From: Rahnella aceris
GTDB taxonomy: Bacteria > Pseudomonadota > Gammaproteobacteria > Enterobacterales > Enterobacteriaceae
Direction: 5' to 3'
Assembly: GCF_011684115.1 (NCBI RefSeq)
Contig: NZ_JAADJV010000004.1
Span: forward strand, 1-64,000
DNA length: 64,000 nucleotides
Shown: in pieces, positions 37,303-50,680 of the stretch
Layout: the number at the start of each line of letters is the position of its first letter
Position numbering within the stretch: position 1 is the first letter of the stretch
Position numbers and translations under genes: made by a program
The notes under the pieces: generated by a model
What the model saw: the letters and a program-made list of their open reading frames with translations, nothing else
Database searches by the model: none
What the model was told of the DNA's origin: nothing

Positions 37303-38136
37303 ATGGACGGAGGATGGCAGCAATTGTCTTATATCACATCATTACCCGACGGGTTTTATCACACCTGCGTCGCTGTTTTGGGATTGCTGCTGGGCAGCTT
37401 TCTTAATGTCGTCGTTTATCGCTTGCCGCTGATGATTCAGAACGATGGTCAACTGACAGAGCATGGCTTTAATCTGAGCCTTCCGGCATCACACTGCCCC
37501 GCCTGTATACATCCGCTAAAATACTGGCAGAACATTCCGGTTTTGAGCTGGTTGTTGTTACGGGGGAAATGCCATTATTGCAAAACCACGATCTCTAAAA
37601 GGTACCCCCTTACAGAAGCAGGATGCGCCGCCATGTTTCTTGGTCTGTCGTTTCTGTTTACCACTCCCCTGAGTTTATTCAGTGCCTTATTACTGTTCTG
37701 GTTTCTTCTGGCATTAAGCCTGATTGATTTGGCAACTTACCTGCTTCCTGACCGGCTGACACTGCCCTTGCTGTGGGCCGGGTTACTCGTCCACTCTCTG
37801 TACGGCAGCGTGACACTTCAGAGTGCATTATATGGCGCGGTCGCAGGTTATCTGGCGTTGTGGTTTTTGTACTGGAGTGTCAAGTTAGTCAGCGGCAAAG
37901 AGGGAATGGGGTACGGGGATTTTAAACTCCTGGCAGCACTTGGCGCCTGGGTGGGCTGGCAGATGTTGCCATATCTGTGTATTCTCGCCGCGCTTGCGGG
38001 GATCGTTTTCACACTGGTAAGGGTAAGTATTTATAAAATGTCAGAGCAAACGCCTTTCGGACCCTGCCTGGCACTGGCTGGTGCGCTGATTTACATCAGC
38101 CAGGAGAGCAAAACAATCTGGCTGATGTTGAGTTAA
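37303..38136 (+). CDS. gspO: prepilin peptidase / N-methyltransferase GspO
   Basis: The 277-residue polytopic aspartic protease cleaves and N-methylates the pseudopilin leaders encoded just upstream. Zinc-type cysteine pairs are at 65/68 and 90/93 in the cytosolic methyltransferase loop. The catalytic aspartates are Asp142 (LIDLATYLLPD) and Asp206 (GYGDFKLLAALGAWVG). About eight membrane helices are visible. It is the last gsp gene, and its stop codon is only 11 bases from that of the convergent bfr. Confidence 0.96.
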   Translation: MDGGWQQLSYITSLPDGFYHTCVAVLGLLLGSFLNVVVYRLPLMIQNDGQLTEHGFNLSLPASHCPACIHPLKYWQNIPVLSWLLLRGKCHYCKTTISKRYPLTEAGCAAMFLGLSFLFTTPLSLFSALLLFWFLLALSLIDLATYLLPDRLTLPLLWAGLLVHSLYGSVTLQSALYGAVAGYLALWFLYWSVKLVSGKEGMGYGDFKLLAALGAWVGWQMLPYLCILAALAGIVFTLVRVSIYKMSEQTPFGPCLALAGALIYISQESKTIWLMLS

Positions 38137-38147
38137 TACAGCAGAAA

Positions 38148-38627
38148 TTACTGGGATTCTTCTTTCAGCTGAGACTGGATGTAGTTCTGAATGCCAATAC
38201 GCCCGATGAGTTCCAGTTCGGTTTCCAGCCAGTCGATGTGATGCTCTTCATCCGCCAGGATATTAATCATTAAATCGCGGCTGACGTAATCGTGCACCGA
38301 GTCAGCATAAGCAATGCCTTCGCGTAAATCCTTCGCCCCTTCAAGTTCCAGCAGCAAATCAGATTTCAGCATTTCCTCAACATCTTCACCAATATTGAGT
38401 TTGCCGAGATCCTGCAGGTTAGGAAGCCCTTCCAGGAAGAGGATCCGCTCAATATAGATATCGGCATGTTTCATTTCATCAATGGATTCGTGATATTCGA
38501 TACCGTTGAGACGCATCAGTCCCCAGTTTTTAAACATACGGGCATGCAAAAAGTACTGATTGATAGCAACCAGTTCATTTCCAAGAAGTTTATTGAGGTG
38601 TGCAATGACTTTTTTATCGCCTTTCAT
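38148..38627 (-). CDS. bfr: bacterioferritin
   Basis: The 159-residue subunit forms the 24-mer haem-containing iron store. The ferroxidase ligands Glu18, Glu51, His54, Glu94, Glu127 and His130 and the haem ligand Met52 are all at E. coli positions. It lies downstream of bfd (85-base gap), the ferredoxin that releases its iron. Confidence 0.98.
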   Translation of the reverse strand: MKGDKKVIAHLNKLLGNELVAINQYFLHARMFKNWGLMRLNGIEYHESIDEMKHADIYIERILFLEGLPNLQDLGKLNIGEDVEEMLKSDLLLELEGAKDLREGIAYADSVHDYVSRDLMINILADEEHHIDWLETELELIGRIGIQNYIQSQLKEESQ

Positions 38628-38712
38628 AGGTAACTCCTCCGTTCCGGTATCTAAAGCGTAGATCCGGTTCAGAGTAAGTCAAAAAAAAGGCACACTTTTT
38701 AACTAAGTATTT

Positions 38713-38907
38713 TTACGCGATGTTTTTGAACTCAGGAATTTGCTGTAATTCATCTTCCATTATTTGTCGTGCCGCACGAACACATTTGCCACATTGCGTT
38801 CCTACCGGAACAAAACTCCTCAACTGTTGGAACGTTTGCGGCTGGTAACGTCTGACTGCCTGTCTGATCGTTTTATCACTGACTGAATTGCACAAACACA
38901 CGTACAT
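38713..38907 (-). CDS. bfd: bacterioferritin-associated ferredoxin
   Basis: The 64-residue [2Fe-2S] protein delivers electrons to bacterioferritin to mobilise stored iron. Cluster cysteines are Cys4, Cys6, Cys39 and Cys42 (MYVCLCN and GTQCGKC). I chose the ATG at 38907, which gives the E. coli length and start. A Fur-box-like sequence lies about 40 bases upstream, consistent with induction under iron starvation. Confidence 0.95.
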   Translation of the reverse strand: MYVCLCNSVSDKTIRQAVRRYQPQTFQQLRSFVPVGTQCGKCVRAARQIMEDELQQIPEFKNIA

Positions 38908-38944
38908 ATAAACCACGCTTCGCATAAATCTTGAACTAACTGTA

Positions 38945-38963
38945 AATGAGAATGGTTATTATT
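38945..38963 (-). promoter_or_regulatory. Fur-box-like site upstream of bfd
   Basis: The 19 bases AATGAGAATGGTTATTATT match the Fur consensus GATAATGATAATCATTATC at 11 positions by eye. They lie 38-56 bases before the bfd ATG. Fur repression of bfd is established in E. coli. Confidence 0.6.
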
Positions 38964-39005
38964 GCAAATGCAGTTTGAACGCTTTTGCACACAAATTTTA
39001 GGCAA

Positions 39006-39035
39006 TAAAAAAGGGTGCCGAAGCACCCTTTTTTT
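39006..39035 (-). terminator. tufA terminator
   Basis: AAGGGTGC (39011-39018) and GCACCCTT (39023-39030) form a perfect 8-base-pair stem with the stable CGAA (minus-strand TTCG) loop. Long A and T runs flank it, and on the minus strand T follows the stem. It lies 19 bases after the tufA stop codon. Confidence 0.93.
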
Positions 39036-39053
39036 GCTCTTAATTATCAGCGA

Positions 39054-40268
<1,215 letters not shown>

Positions 40269-40309
40269 TCAAAGAGAGAGCACGGGATCATTGTGTTTAA
40301 ACCAGTGGC

Positions 40310-42433
<2,124 letters not shown>

Positions 42434-42520
42434 CTATAACTAGGACGTTCAAGTTCAGTTAACCCAAGCGGGTTGGCTTCTTGAAGCGCCCGCTTGGTTA
42501 GCATAACTACTGCGAAGTGA

Positions 42521-43531
<1,011 letters not shown>

Positions 43532-43553
43532 TTAGCTAATATGGGGACGCAGA

Positions 43554-43582
43554 ATTTTAGGGCTGACCTAAGAGGGTGTCAA
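43554..43582 (-). promoter_or_regulatory. str operon promoter
   Basis: On the minus strand a perfect TTGACA (43582-43577) and TAAAAT (43559-43554) are 17 bases apart, 92 bases before the rpsL ATG, followed by a GC-containing discriminator. It matches the position of the E. coli str promoter. Confidence 0.88.
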
Positions 43583-43605
43583 GAAATATACAGCACATCG
43601 TTGTT

Positions 43606-43893
43606 TCACCATGCTGTTTGCTGGGTATGTTTCTCAGTCAGCGCGACGAAACCAGTATAGTCGATCAATGTGATTCTGTGTGAAATTTGACCAACCAGAC
43701 CACGAGCCGCCAAATCTTCGCTTAAAACATAAATGGACTGCACATGCTGACTCATCAGGTTGCATGCCTCACTGCCATCAAGTGCAGCCAGCACGCCATC
43801 CTGCATCAGCAGAAGCGCATCGTCCTGGGCGATCATGTGAATAAGCAATGAAAAATCACAATGTTGCGGGGAATTGGCAAGAGTAAAAAGCAT
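43606..43893 (-). CDS. tusB: sulfur relay protein TusB
   Basis: The 95-residue protein is part of the TusBCD hexamer that passes persulfide sulfur from TusA to TusE and MnmA for 2-thiouridine in tRNA. MLFTLANSPQHCDF and the length match E. coli TusB. It is last of tusDCB, 13 bases after tusC. Confidence 0.93.
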   Translation of the reverse strand: MLFTLANSPQHCDFSLLIHMIAQDDALLLMQDGVLAALDGSEACNLMSQHVQSIYVLSEDLAARGLVGQISHRITLIDYTGFVALTEKHTQQTAW

Positions 43894-43906
43894 GGAGTTT
43901 CCTGAT

Positions 43907-44266
43907 TTAAAACGTCATTACCACATCATATTCGGCCAGTCGCTGGCGAATTTCAGTCACGGGCAACGGCTCAACATCCAGAACCCATTCATGGCCAGCC
44001 GACAGGCCCCGTGTCTTTAATGACTCTTCACAAACGAAACACTGATCGACATCGTAAAGAGATAACACGCCGAACGTGGCAATATAATTACGCGCCAAAA
44101 TTTTTTCCGGCTGCTGCGCTGGCATTAACTGGAAAACACCATCAGCTATGAAAAATACACCAATATCTTCGGTCAGCGCTGACGTTGCCAGCAACGCATC
44201 CAGCCCTTCCCGTCCTGCAGACGTACCGTGCGGACCCTGGGTGAATACAAACGCGATCTTCTTCAT
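43907..44266 (-). CDS. tusC: sulfur relay protein TusC
   Basis: The 119-residue DsrF-like subunit of TusBCD has [16 protein letters not shown] and [13 protein letters not shown], typical of the family. I chose the ATG at 44266 (MKKIAFVF), which gives the E. coli length; an upstream in-frame start at 44281 overlaps the tusD stop region. It lies between tusD and tusB. Confidence 0.93.
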   Translation of the reverse strand: MKKIAFVFTQGPHGTSAGREGLDALLATSALTEDIGVFFIADGVFQLMPAQQPEKILARNYIATFGVLSLYDVDQCFVCEESLKTRGLSAGHEWVLDVEPLPVTEIRQRLAEYDVVMTF

Positions 44267-44288
44267 TATTGCTCCCTGCATTCACACA

Positions 44289-44681
44289 TCAGAACTGCAC
44301 CAGACGATCACAGGTCAACGAAGCTTCAGCCAGACTGCCCAGTCCGGTCAGGGTAAAACCCGGCTGCAAGTTAGTCTGCCCGTGCCCCTGATTATGGGCT
44401 TCTGTTTCATCTATCACACCGCGGCGTAATGCGGCAGCTACGCACACATTGAGTGCCACCTGGTAATCTGCCGCCATGCGCTGCCAGGATCGGACTAAAT
44501 CGAATTCATCGGATGCCGGCGCGGAAAGCAAATTACCATTGAGCACACCTTCACGATAAAAAAACACGCTGTCGAGATGATGACCGCTGGCGATCAGCGC
44601 CAGTGCAAACTGATACGCGGCACTGGCTTGCTGAGTGCCGTATGCAGGGCCGGTGACCAGCAGGCAGTAACGCAGTTTCAA
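44289..44681 (-). CDS. tusD: sulfurtransferase TusD
   Basis: The 130-residue DsrE-like subunit carries the active cysteine of the TusBCD complex (Cys80 in [12 protein letters not shown], equivalent to E. coli Cys78). It accepts persulfide sulfur from TusA. It overlaps the 3' end of yheO by 4 bases, as part of the yheO-tusDCB run. Confidence 0.94.
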   Translation of the reverse strand: MKLRYCLLVTGPAYGTQQASAAYQFALALIASGHHLDSVFFYREGVLNGNLLSAPASDEFDLVRSWQRMAADYQVALNVCVAAALRRGVIDETEAHNQGHGQTNLQPGFTLTGLGSLAEASLTCDRLVQF

Positions 44682-45400
44682 CGTTCGTTCCCCACCAGAT
44701 CACCGCTTTTAAACTGGCGGATATACAGGTAGACCGTGTGCTTAGAAATGTTGAGGCGATCCGCAACCTGATTAATCGCGTCTTTGATATCAAAAATACC
44801 CTTTTCATAAAGATTCAGAACCACCTGACGGTTCTTCGCATTGTTAGATACGTTGCGGTCAGCGTTGACTTCTTCAATGGTGAATTCCAGCGTCTGAGCC
44901 ACCAGATCATCTACGGATGACGCGAAGTTCACGGACGATGCCACTTCCTGCGTCTCAGGCGGCATAAAGGTCTGAATGATTTGCGAGAAAGGTACGTCAA
45001 GATTCATGTTGATGCACAGCAAGCCAATCACGCGTTGCTCACGGTTGCGAATAGCGATGGTGACTGACTTCATCAGCACACCACTTTTCGCGCGGGTGAA
45101 ATAAGCTTTGGACACATTACTGTCCGCACCGGTCATGTCATGCAACATGCGCAGCGCTAAATCCGTAATTGGCGAGCCGATTTTACGACCAGTATGCTCA
45201 CCATTAGCAATACGGACCGCTGAACATTTCAGGTCTTCCAGTGAATGCAGAACAATTTCGCAATGCTCACCGATCAGCATCGCAAGCCCGTCCACCACGG
45301 CCTCGTATGAAGACAAAATCTCATGATCGACCTGGCTGAACGGACGTTGGTCCAGCAAATCCAGTTCACCGGTTTCGCCAGTTATAAGCGAATTAGACAT
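44678..45400 (-). CDS. yheO: YheO family transcriptional regulator
   Basis: The 240-residue protein has an N-terminal PAS-like (PF08348) sensor domain (about 25-140) and a C-terminal DauR-type helix-turn-helix (about 185-235, [21 protein letters not shown]). It closely resembles E. coli YheO; its targets are not well defined. I chose the ATG at 45400 for homologue agreement; the frame is open 33 bases further upstream. It heads tusDCB with a 4-base overlap, so it may coordinate sulfur relay (inference). Confidence 0.9.
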   Translation of the reverse strand: MSNSLITGETGELDLLDQRPFSQVDHEILSSYEAVVDGLAMLIGEHCEIVLHSLEDLKCSAVRIANGEHTGRKIGSPITDLALRMLHDMTGADSNVSKAYFTRAKSGVLMKSVTIAIRNREQRVIGLLCINMNLDVPFSQIIQTFMPPETQEVASSVNFASSVDDLVAQTLEFTIEEVNADRNVSNNAKNRQVVLNLYEKGIFDIKDAINQVADRLNISKHTVYLYIRQFKSGDLVGNER

Positions 45401-45612
45401 CGAAGCTACCACCCTCTCTATCGCGCCTTCCAACGGGAGTCAGGACGCATTATTCATCATTCCACGGTCGTTACTGTATCAAAGACACAGAAAAAACGGC
45501 CTTACGATTATATGGATCTGTGACGTTATGCCGGGGAAACAAAAGCGTCAAGTTATCATCATAGAGTAACCTCAATAAAATGAAGGACAGGCGGCAAGAA
45601 AAGTGAGAGGCG

Positions 45613-45643
45613 AAAAAAAACCGCCGCATTTAGCGACGGTTTT
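45613..45643 (-). terminator. fkpA terminator
   Basis: AAAACCGCCGC (45617-45627) pairs with GCGACGGTTTT (45633-45643) with one mismatch. On the minus strand it is followed by eight T (complement of 45613-45620). The remainder of the 264-base fkpA-yheO gap holds no gene I can see. Confidence 0.88.
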
Positions 45644-45664
45644 CTGCAACGACTCAGCAGCAAC

Positions 45665-46519
45665 TTAGTTTGCTTTTGGTGCTGCTTCAGCAGGTTTTTC
45701 AGCTGCTTTCGGGTCAGCCTTAGGTGCCGCTTTCACATCCAGCAGTTCAACATCGAACACCAGAGTGGAGTTAGCCGGGATCCCCGGAACGCCAGTTTTA
45801 CCGTAGGCCAGTGCCGGTGGGATGACCAGCTTGATTTTGCCGCCTTTCTTGATGTGTTTCAGGCCTTCAGTCCAGCCAGGAATTACACCGTCAAGACGGA
45901 AGGACAGCGGCTCACCGCGGGTATAAGAATTATCAAACTCTGTACCGTCGGTCAGGGTACCTTTGTAGTTAACGACAACGGTATCGCTGTCTTTAGGCGC
46001 TGCGCCGGCACCTGGTTTTTCAACCTGATACAACAGACCTGACTCAGTTTTCTTCACGCCTTTTTCTTTGGTGAAATCAGCACGGAATTTGTCGCCTTTG
46101 TCAGCGTTAGCTTTCGCGTCCTGCTCCATCTTAGCCTGTGCTGATGCTTTCACACGGCCTTCGAAGGTTTGCAGAGTCTGCTCGATTTCCTGATCAGACA
46201 GTTTGCTTTTGTTCGCGAACGCGTCCTGAACACCGGCGATCAACTGGTCTTTATCCAGTTTGATGCCCAGCTTTTCTTGCTCTTTCAGGGAGTTGTCCAT
46301 GTAGCGACCCAGCGATGCACCCAGAGCATACGCAGCCTGCTCATCATCACTTTTGAATTTGGCCGTATCTGTTGCTGCCGGAGCAGTTGCAGCAGGGGCA
46401 GCGGCTGGCGCAGTTGCAGCAGCGGCCGGTGCTGTGGCTTCAGCAGCCATAACCTGAGTGGCATTCAGGGCGATAGCCATGGTGGTTGCCAGCAGAGTTA
46501 CTTTAAACAGTGATTTCAT
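45665..46519 (-). CDS. fkpA: periplasmic FKBP-type peptidyl-prolyl isomerase FkpA
   Basis: The 284-residue precursor has a Sec signal peptide (MKSLFKVTLLATTMAIALN to VMA, about 25 residues). An N-terminal dimerisation and chaperone domain (about 62-165) and a C-terminal FKBP domain (about 185-265, YKGTLTDGTEFDNSY, VIPGWTEGLKHIKKGGK) follow. FkpA folds periplasmic and outer-membrane proteins. Compared with E. coli (270) it has an Ala-Pro-Thr-rich linker of about 35 residues after the signal and a Lys/Ala/Pro tail. I chose the ATG at 46519 with GGAG upstream. Confidence 0.95.
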   Translation of the reverse strand: MKSLFKVTLLATTMAIALNATQVMAAEATAPAAAATAPAAAPAATAPAATDTAKFKSDDEQAAYALGASLGRYMDNSLKEQEKLGIKLDKDQLIAGVQDAFANKSKLSDQEIEQTLQTFEGRVKASAQAKMEQDAKANADKGDKFRADFTKEKGVKKTESGLLYQVEKPGAGAAPKDSDTVVVNYKGTLTDGTEFDNSYTRGEPLSFRLDGVIPGWTEGLKHIKKGGKIKLVIPPALAYGKTGVPGIPANSTLVFDVELLDVKAAPKADPKAAEKPAEAAPKAN

Positions 46520-46544
46520 CCATTTCTCCAGGACCAGAAATCTG

Positions 46545-46572
46545 TGACCTCTGGTAATAATTACGAAAGTTC
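46545..46572 (-). promoter_or_regulatory. candidate sigmaE-type promoter of fkpA
   Basis: On the minus strand GAACTT (46572-46567) is followed, after 16 bases, by AGGTCA (46550-46545). GAACTT is the sigmaE -35 core; the -10 match is weak. fkpA is a sigmaE regulon member in E. coli. A sigma70-like TATAGT lies slightly upstream and could be used instead. Confidence 0.3.
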
Positions 46573-46812
46573 GGCGGTTACTATAACTGTCCGTCTCACG
46601 ACAAAACAATCTCTATACACGCCATTAGCGTCTTATTCCGACCTTTTTTACATCAATAAGTTTCGTCACACGATCGGGATATACGGATAAAGCGTCAGGG
46701 AGGTCAGGTAATCCTGCGGCTTTACGGGTAGAATCGCCGGTCTACAATACAGGATGAGGTTCAGGTCAGTGCACAACATGATCAACACGAGCCATACAGT
46801 GAGGTAATGATG

Positions 46813-47031
46813 ATGAACTCAAATACCATTGAACAACGTCTGGAGATGCTGGAAAACAAACTGGCTTTTCAGGAAATTACCATTGAAGAGCTGAACATGA
46901 TTGTCACACAGCATCAGTTGGAAATGAGCAGACTGCACGATCACCTGCGCCTGCTGACAGACAAACTGCGTGCCAGCCAGCCATCAATGATTGCCGATCA
47001 GTCGGAAGAAACGCCGCCACCGCATTATTGA
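46813..47031 (+). CDS. slyX: SlyX protein
   Basis: The 72-residue coiled-coil protein matches E. coli SlyX in length and in the conserved [26 protein letters not shown] and EETPPPHY segments. Its function is unknown. Three ATGs occur in a row (46807, 46810, 46813); I chose the third because GAGG then lies 8 bases upstream. It converges on slyD across a bidirectional terminator. Confidence 0.9.
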   Translation: MNSNTIEQRLEMLENKLAFQEITIEELNMIVTQHQLEMSRLHDHLRLLTDKLRASQPSMIADQSEETPPPHY

Positions 47032-47051
47032 TACGGATTGCGACGCAACAA

Positions 47052-47074
47052 AAAGGCGCCCTTGCGGCGCCTTT
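47052..47074. terminator. bidirectional terminator between slyX and slyD
   Basis: AAAGGCGCC (47052-47060) and GGCGCCTTT (47066-47074) form a perfect 9-base-pair stem with a 5-base loop. Short A and T runs flank both sides, so it can serve both convergent genes. Confidence 0.88.
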
Positions 47075-47108
47075 CGTTTATATCACTGTTATATCACTGT
47101 GCGGGCGA

Positions 47109-47708
47109 TTAATGACAACCGCAGCCGCCGTTACCGCCGCAACCGCCTTTTTTGCCGTGATCATGACCGTGGTCGTGATCATGGCCGTGACCACCGCAGC
47201 AACCGTCACCGTGTTCATGGTCGTGACCATGATCGTGGCCGTGTTCGCCATGAACGTGGCCATGAGCCAGTTCTTCTTCGGTCGCTTCACGGATTGCCAC
47301 CACTTCAACGTGGAAGTTCAGGTTCTGGCCAGCCAGCATGTGGTTGCCATCAACCACAACGTGGTCGCCATCAACTTCAGTGATTTCGACAGGAACCGGG
47401 CCCTGATCGGTATCAGCCAGGAAACGCATACCGACTTCCAGCTCATCAACACCCATGAACACGTCTTTAGGCACGCGCTGAACCAGGTTGTCGTCGTAGT
47501 TGCCGTAAGCATCGTTCGCGCCAACATGTACGTCAAATACGTCACCAATTGCATGACCATCAAGTGCAGTTTCCAGACCGGAGATCAGGGAACCATGGCC
47601 GTGCAGGTAATCCAACGGTGCGCTCACCGGAGATTCATCAACCAACACACCGTCTTCTGTACGTACCTGATATGCCACGCTGACGACCAGGTCTTTTGCT
47701 ACTTTCAT
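47109..47708 (-). CDS. slyD: metallochaperone and prolyl isomerase SlyD
   Basis: The 199-residue protein combines an FKBP prolyl isomerase domain (about 1-70 and 120-145) with an inserted chaperone flap (about 75-120, QRVPKDVFMG). Its C-terminal tail (about 150-199) is extremely rich in His, Cys, Asp and Gly, ending GGCGCH. SlyD delivers nickel to hydrogenase maturation through this tail. I chose the ATG at 47708 (MKVAKDLVVS) to match homologues; the frame is open 60 bases upstream. Confidence 0.96.
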   Translation of the reverse strand: MKVAKDLVVSVAYQVRTEDGVLVDESPVSAPLDYLHGHGSLISGLETALDGHAIGDVFDVHVGANDAYGNYDDNLVQRVPKDVFMGVDELEVGMRFLADTDQGPVPVEITEVDGDHVVVDGNHMLAGQNLNFHVEVVAIREATEEELAHGHVHGEHGHDHGHDHEHGDGCCGGHGHDHDHGHDHGKKGGCGGNGGCGCH

Positions 47709-47906
47709 GATAACTCCTACCGTTGGAAACTCAATTTTTTGTCTGCGGGCGTTGCATAACGCACGCAACTTCGCTTAAGGCTAATTCAGTGACGGCCACT
47801 TTTCGATGAGATCATCCTGAAAAGCGCGATCGGATAAATTTGGCGAAGAGTGTAGCGGAAATCCGCGTCTCTGTACTACCAGCATAAAAAAACACGAGCC
47901 ATAACG

Positions 47907-48110
47907 CTACTTCGGATCGAAAATACCAATCACCTGCTCTTCCGGGCGAAGCTTCTTGCTGACCTGCGCGTCAGTCTGACGCTGATGGTGTCCGCACTTG
48001 ACACACTCCACCACTTCAACCTTATCTTCCTGCCATAAAGCCAGTGTATCCATCGCCTTACATTTCGGACACACCGCACCAGCGATGAACCGTTTACGGG
48101 TTGTAGCCAT
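47907..48110 (-). CDS. yheV: YheV family zinc-ribbon protein
   Basis: The 67-residue protein has two CXXC pairs (Cys14/Cys17 and Cys36/Cys39, VCPKC and ECVKCGH) forming a likely zinc ribbon, and the conserved EQVIGIFDPK end. The function is unknown. I chose the ATG at 48110 with AGGAGAAG upstream. It follows kefB on the same strand after 78 bases. Confidence 0.9.
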   Translation of the reverse strand: MATTRKRFIAGAVCPKCKAMDTLALWQEDKVEVVECVKCGHHQRQTDAQVSKKLRPEEQVIGIFDPK

Positions 48111-48188
48111 GTTACTTCTCCTGAAATTTCCGATATTGCGTCCGGTCAGTTTTCGATCAACCACCGAAATTATTTTTCTGCTACCGGG

Positions 48189-49997
48189 CTATTCGTCATC
48201 GTCCCAGCCATCAAGCTGGCGACGTTCGTTATGCATTTCACTCTGAAAGATGTCTTCCAGCTCTCGCCGGGCCTCTTTCACGCGGGAAATCTGCGCAACG
48301 TCGCCGCGGTTTTGCGGCACCAGTTCACGCAACATCCGCATGTCGAGCCGGCGAAAATGTTGCTGCGCGCGATACGCACTGTGCGGATGCATGCCCAGCG
48401 TCACGAGTGCTTTCTTCCCAAGCTCCAGCGCACTAGAAAACGTCTCGCGGGAAAAATTCACTACGCCGGCCTGCAAAAGCTCATGCGCTTCCACACGGCC
48501 ACGGGCACGAGCCAGAATATTCAGATGGGGAAAATGCTGCTGGCATAAATGCACGATAGCCATCGTATCTTCCGGCTCATTGGAGGTAATAACGATCGAC
48601 TTTGCCTTTTCCGCGCCGGACGCCCTGAGTAACTCCAGTTCGGTTGCATCGCCGTAATAGACTTTGTAGCCGTAAGTCCGCATCAACCCGACGGCGCTGA
48701 TATCACGCTCCAGCACCGTAATGCGCATTTTGTTCGCCATCAGCAAACGTCCGATCACCTGCCCGAAGCGCCCGAACCCGACAATAATCACCTGCGGTTC
48801 GTCATCCTGAACAAAATGCTTTTCGTCGCTTTCTTCGCCGTCGTTGTAGCGTCGCACCAAAATCCGGTCAACCCACTGCATCAGCAGCGGCGTGGTCATC
48901 ATTGATAACGTCACCACCACCAGCAACAGCGAAAGCTGCGACGAAGAAATCACTTTCTGCGCGCCCGCCGCCGAGAACAGCACGAAAGCAAATTCACCGC
49001 CCTGACTGAGCACGGCGGAAAATTGCAGCCGGACCGAAGTACGCAAGCCAAATACACGGGACAGCCCGTACAACAAGGCACCTTTGACGGTCACCAGAAC
49101 AATCACGCCCGCCAGCACCAGCAAAATGTGGGTGTAAAGCACGCCCAGATTCAGCGCCATGCCGACAGAAATAAAGAACAGCCCGAGCAGTAAACCCTTA
49201 AATGGCTCGATAGCGATTTCCAGTTCGTGCTGATATTCACTTTCTGCCAGTAAAATCCCGGCGATAAAGGTACCGAGCGCCATCGAAAAGCCCAGCGTAT
49301 CCATAAACAGCGCCGAGCCGAGCACCACCAGCAACGCGGCGGCGGTAAACACTTCACGCACGCCGGAGGCCACAATCAGCCGGAAAATCGGCCGCAGCAG
49401 ATAGCGTCCGCCAATCAACATCCCGCCAAAGGCCAGCACTTTCAGGCCGATCATTTCCCAGTTATTGCTGCCTTCGGAGCCCCCCGCCAGAATCGGGATC
49501 AGCGCCAGTGCCGGGATCACCGCGATATCCTGGAACAGCAGCACGGCAAAACCCAACTGGCCGCCTTCGTTACGCGTCATGCCTTTATCGCGCATCAGTT
49601 GCAGTGCCATCGCCGTGGATGACATCGCCAGCCCGATACCGCCAATCACCGCCGCCTGCCAGGAAAACTTCGTGAGATACAACAAACCGCCAAGCACCAG
49701 CGCGGTCAGGATCACCTGCCCGGCACCCACGCCAAAGATTTGCCGCCGCAGCGCCCACAACTTACCGGGATTCAGTTCCAGCCCGATGATAAACATCAGG
49801 AAAACCACGCCCAGTTCGGAGAAGTGCAGGATCTCATCCACGTCACGGATAAAACCTAAGCCCCACGGACCGATGGCAATGCCCGCCAGCAAATAGCCGA
49901 GTACCGCGCCGATACCTAAACGTTGCGCCAGAGGCACGGCGACCACCGCAGCGAATAAAAACAGCAGGATTGCCGTAGGAATACTTGAAACGTCCAT
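48189..49997 (-). CDS. kefB: glutathione-regulated potassium efflux antiporter KefB
   Basis: The 602-residue inner-membrane K+/H+ antiporter protects against electrophiles by acidifying the cytoplasm. An N-terminal monovalent cation:proton antiporter-2 domain of about 12-13 helices (about 1-380) precedes a cytosolic RCK/TrkA_N domain ([12 protein letters not shown] near 404-415) that binds NADH and glutathione. The C-terminal tail contains [16 protein letters not shown] helices. The ATG at 49997 overlaps the kefG stop as TGATG, showing coupling. Confidence 0.97.
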   Translation of the reverse strand: MDVSSIPTAILLFLFAAVVAVPLAQRLGIGAVLGYLLAGIAIGPWGLGFIRDVDEILHFSELGVVFLMFIIGLELNPGKLWALRRQIFGVGAGQVILTALVLGGLLYLTKFSWQAAVIGGIGLAMSSTAMALQLMRDKGMTRNEGGQLGFAVLLFQDIAVIPALALIPILAGGSEGSNNWEMIGLKVLAFGGMLIGGRYLLRPIFRLIVASGVREVFTAAALLVVLGSALFMDTLGFSMALGTFIAGILLAESEYQHELEIAIEPFKGLLLGLFFISVGMALNLGVLYTHILLVLAGVIVLVTVKGALLYGLSRVFGLRTSVRLQFSAVLSQGGEFAFVLFSAAGAQKVISSSQLSLLLVVVTLSMMTTPLLMQWVDRILVRRYNDGEESDEKHFVQDDEPQVIIVGFGRFGQVIGRLLMANKMRITVLERDISAVGLMRTYGYKVYYGDATELELLRASGAEKAKSIVITSNEPEDTMAIVHLCQQHFPHLNILARARGRVEAHELLQAGVVNFSRETFSSALELGKKALVTLGMHPHSAYRAQQHFRRLDMRMLRELVPQNRGDVAQISRVKEARRELEDIFQSEMHNERRQLDGWDDDE

Positions 49998-50551
49998 CAG
50001 ACGATCCCCCCATGCGGCAACGGGGATTGCAGCCATTCGCCGTACGCTTCGGCATGGCTCTGCAACACATCAGGTTTCTGACGTCGCGCCCAGTAAATAA
50101 CGATTGGCGTCATCCAGTGCATATGACACATCGCCGACGTCAGCTCGAACGGACGCATAATATCGGACATCGGATAACGGTTATAACCGCCCGCACGGTA
50201 AGCGCCTTCCGGCTCGCCGGTGGTAACGACCGAACGCCAGTATTTGCCGTTAAGCGCATTCCCGCCAGCACCGCTGGCAAACCCCCGGGCCAGCACGCGA
50301 TCCATCCATTCCTTTAATAAAGCCGGGCAACTATAGGTATAAAGAGGATGCTGGAAGACAATCACTTTGTGTTCACGCAGCAGTTGTTGTTCGCGGTGGA
50401 TATCAATAAAAAAATCAGGATAGTGGGCGTACAAATCATGCACGGTGACATGCTCAAGTTGCTGTGCCTGCTGTAACAAAACGCGGTTGGCGACTGAATC
50501 GGGTGATTCCGGGTGGGCGTACAGCAGCAAAACCTTTGGTGGCTGCGACAT
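49997..50551 (-). CDS. kefG: KefB ancillary quinone oxidoreductase KefG
   Basis: The 184-residue flavodoxin-fold protein is required for full KefB activity and reduces quinones. [37 protein letters not shown] and [15 protein letters not shown] are characteristic. I chose the ATG at 50551 (MSQPPK), matching E. coli length; the frame is open 60 bases upstream. It overlaps kefB by one base. Confidence 0.96.
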   Translation of the reverse strand: MSQPPKVLLLYAHPESPDSVANRVLLQQAQQLEHVTVHDLYAHYPDFFIDIHREQQLLREHKVIVFQHPLYTYSCPALLKEWMDRVLARGFASGAGGNALNGKYWRSVVTTGEPEGAYRAGGYNRYPMSDIMRPFELTSAMCHMHWMTPIVIYWARRQKPDVLQSHAEAYGEWLQSPLPHGGIV

Positions 50552-50680
50552 CAATACCTCCAAAGCGTCGTCAGGGTGCGGTTTTTCCGTTACCATGCTT
50601 CGCAAAGACAAAATGGGACGCGATACGTCTTGTTTAAATCATTATCATGACAATTTAACATACTCTCAACACGGCGCTTT

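Noticed and set aside
47160..47270. Short-period repeat array in slyD considered as a CRISPR-like or satellite repeat
   Set aside because: The repetition comes from His-Asp-Gly codons of the metal-binding tail, in frame, without spacers.
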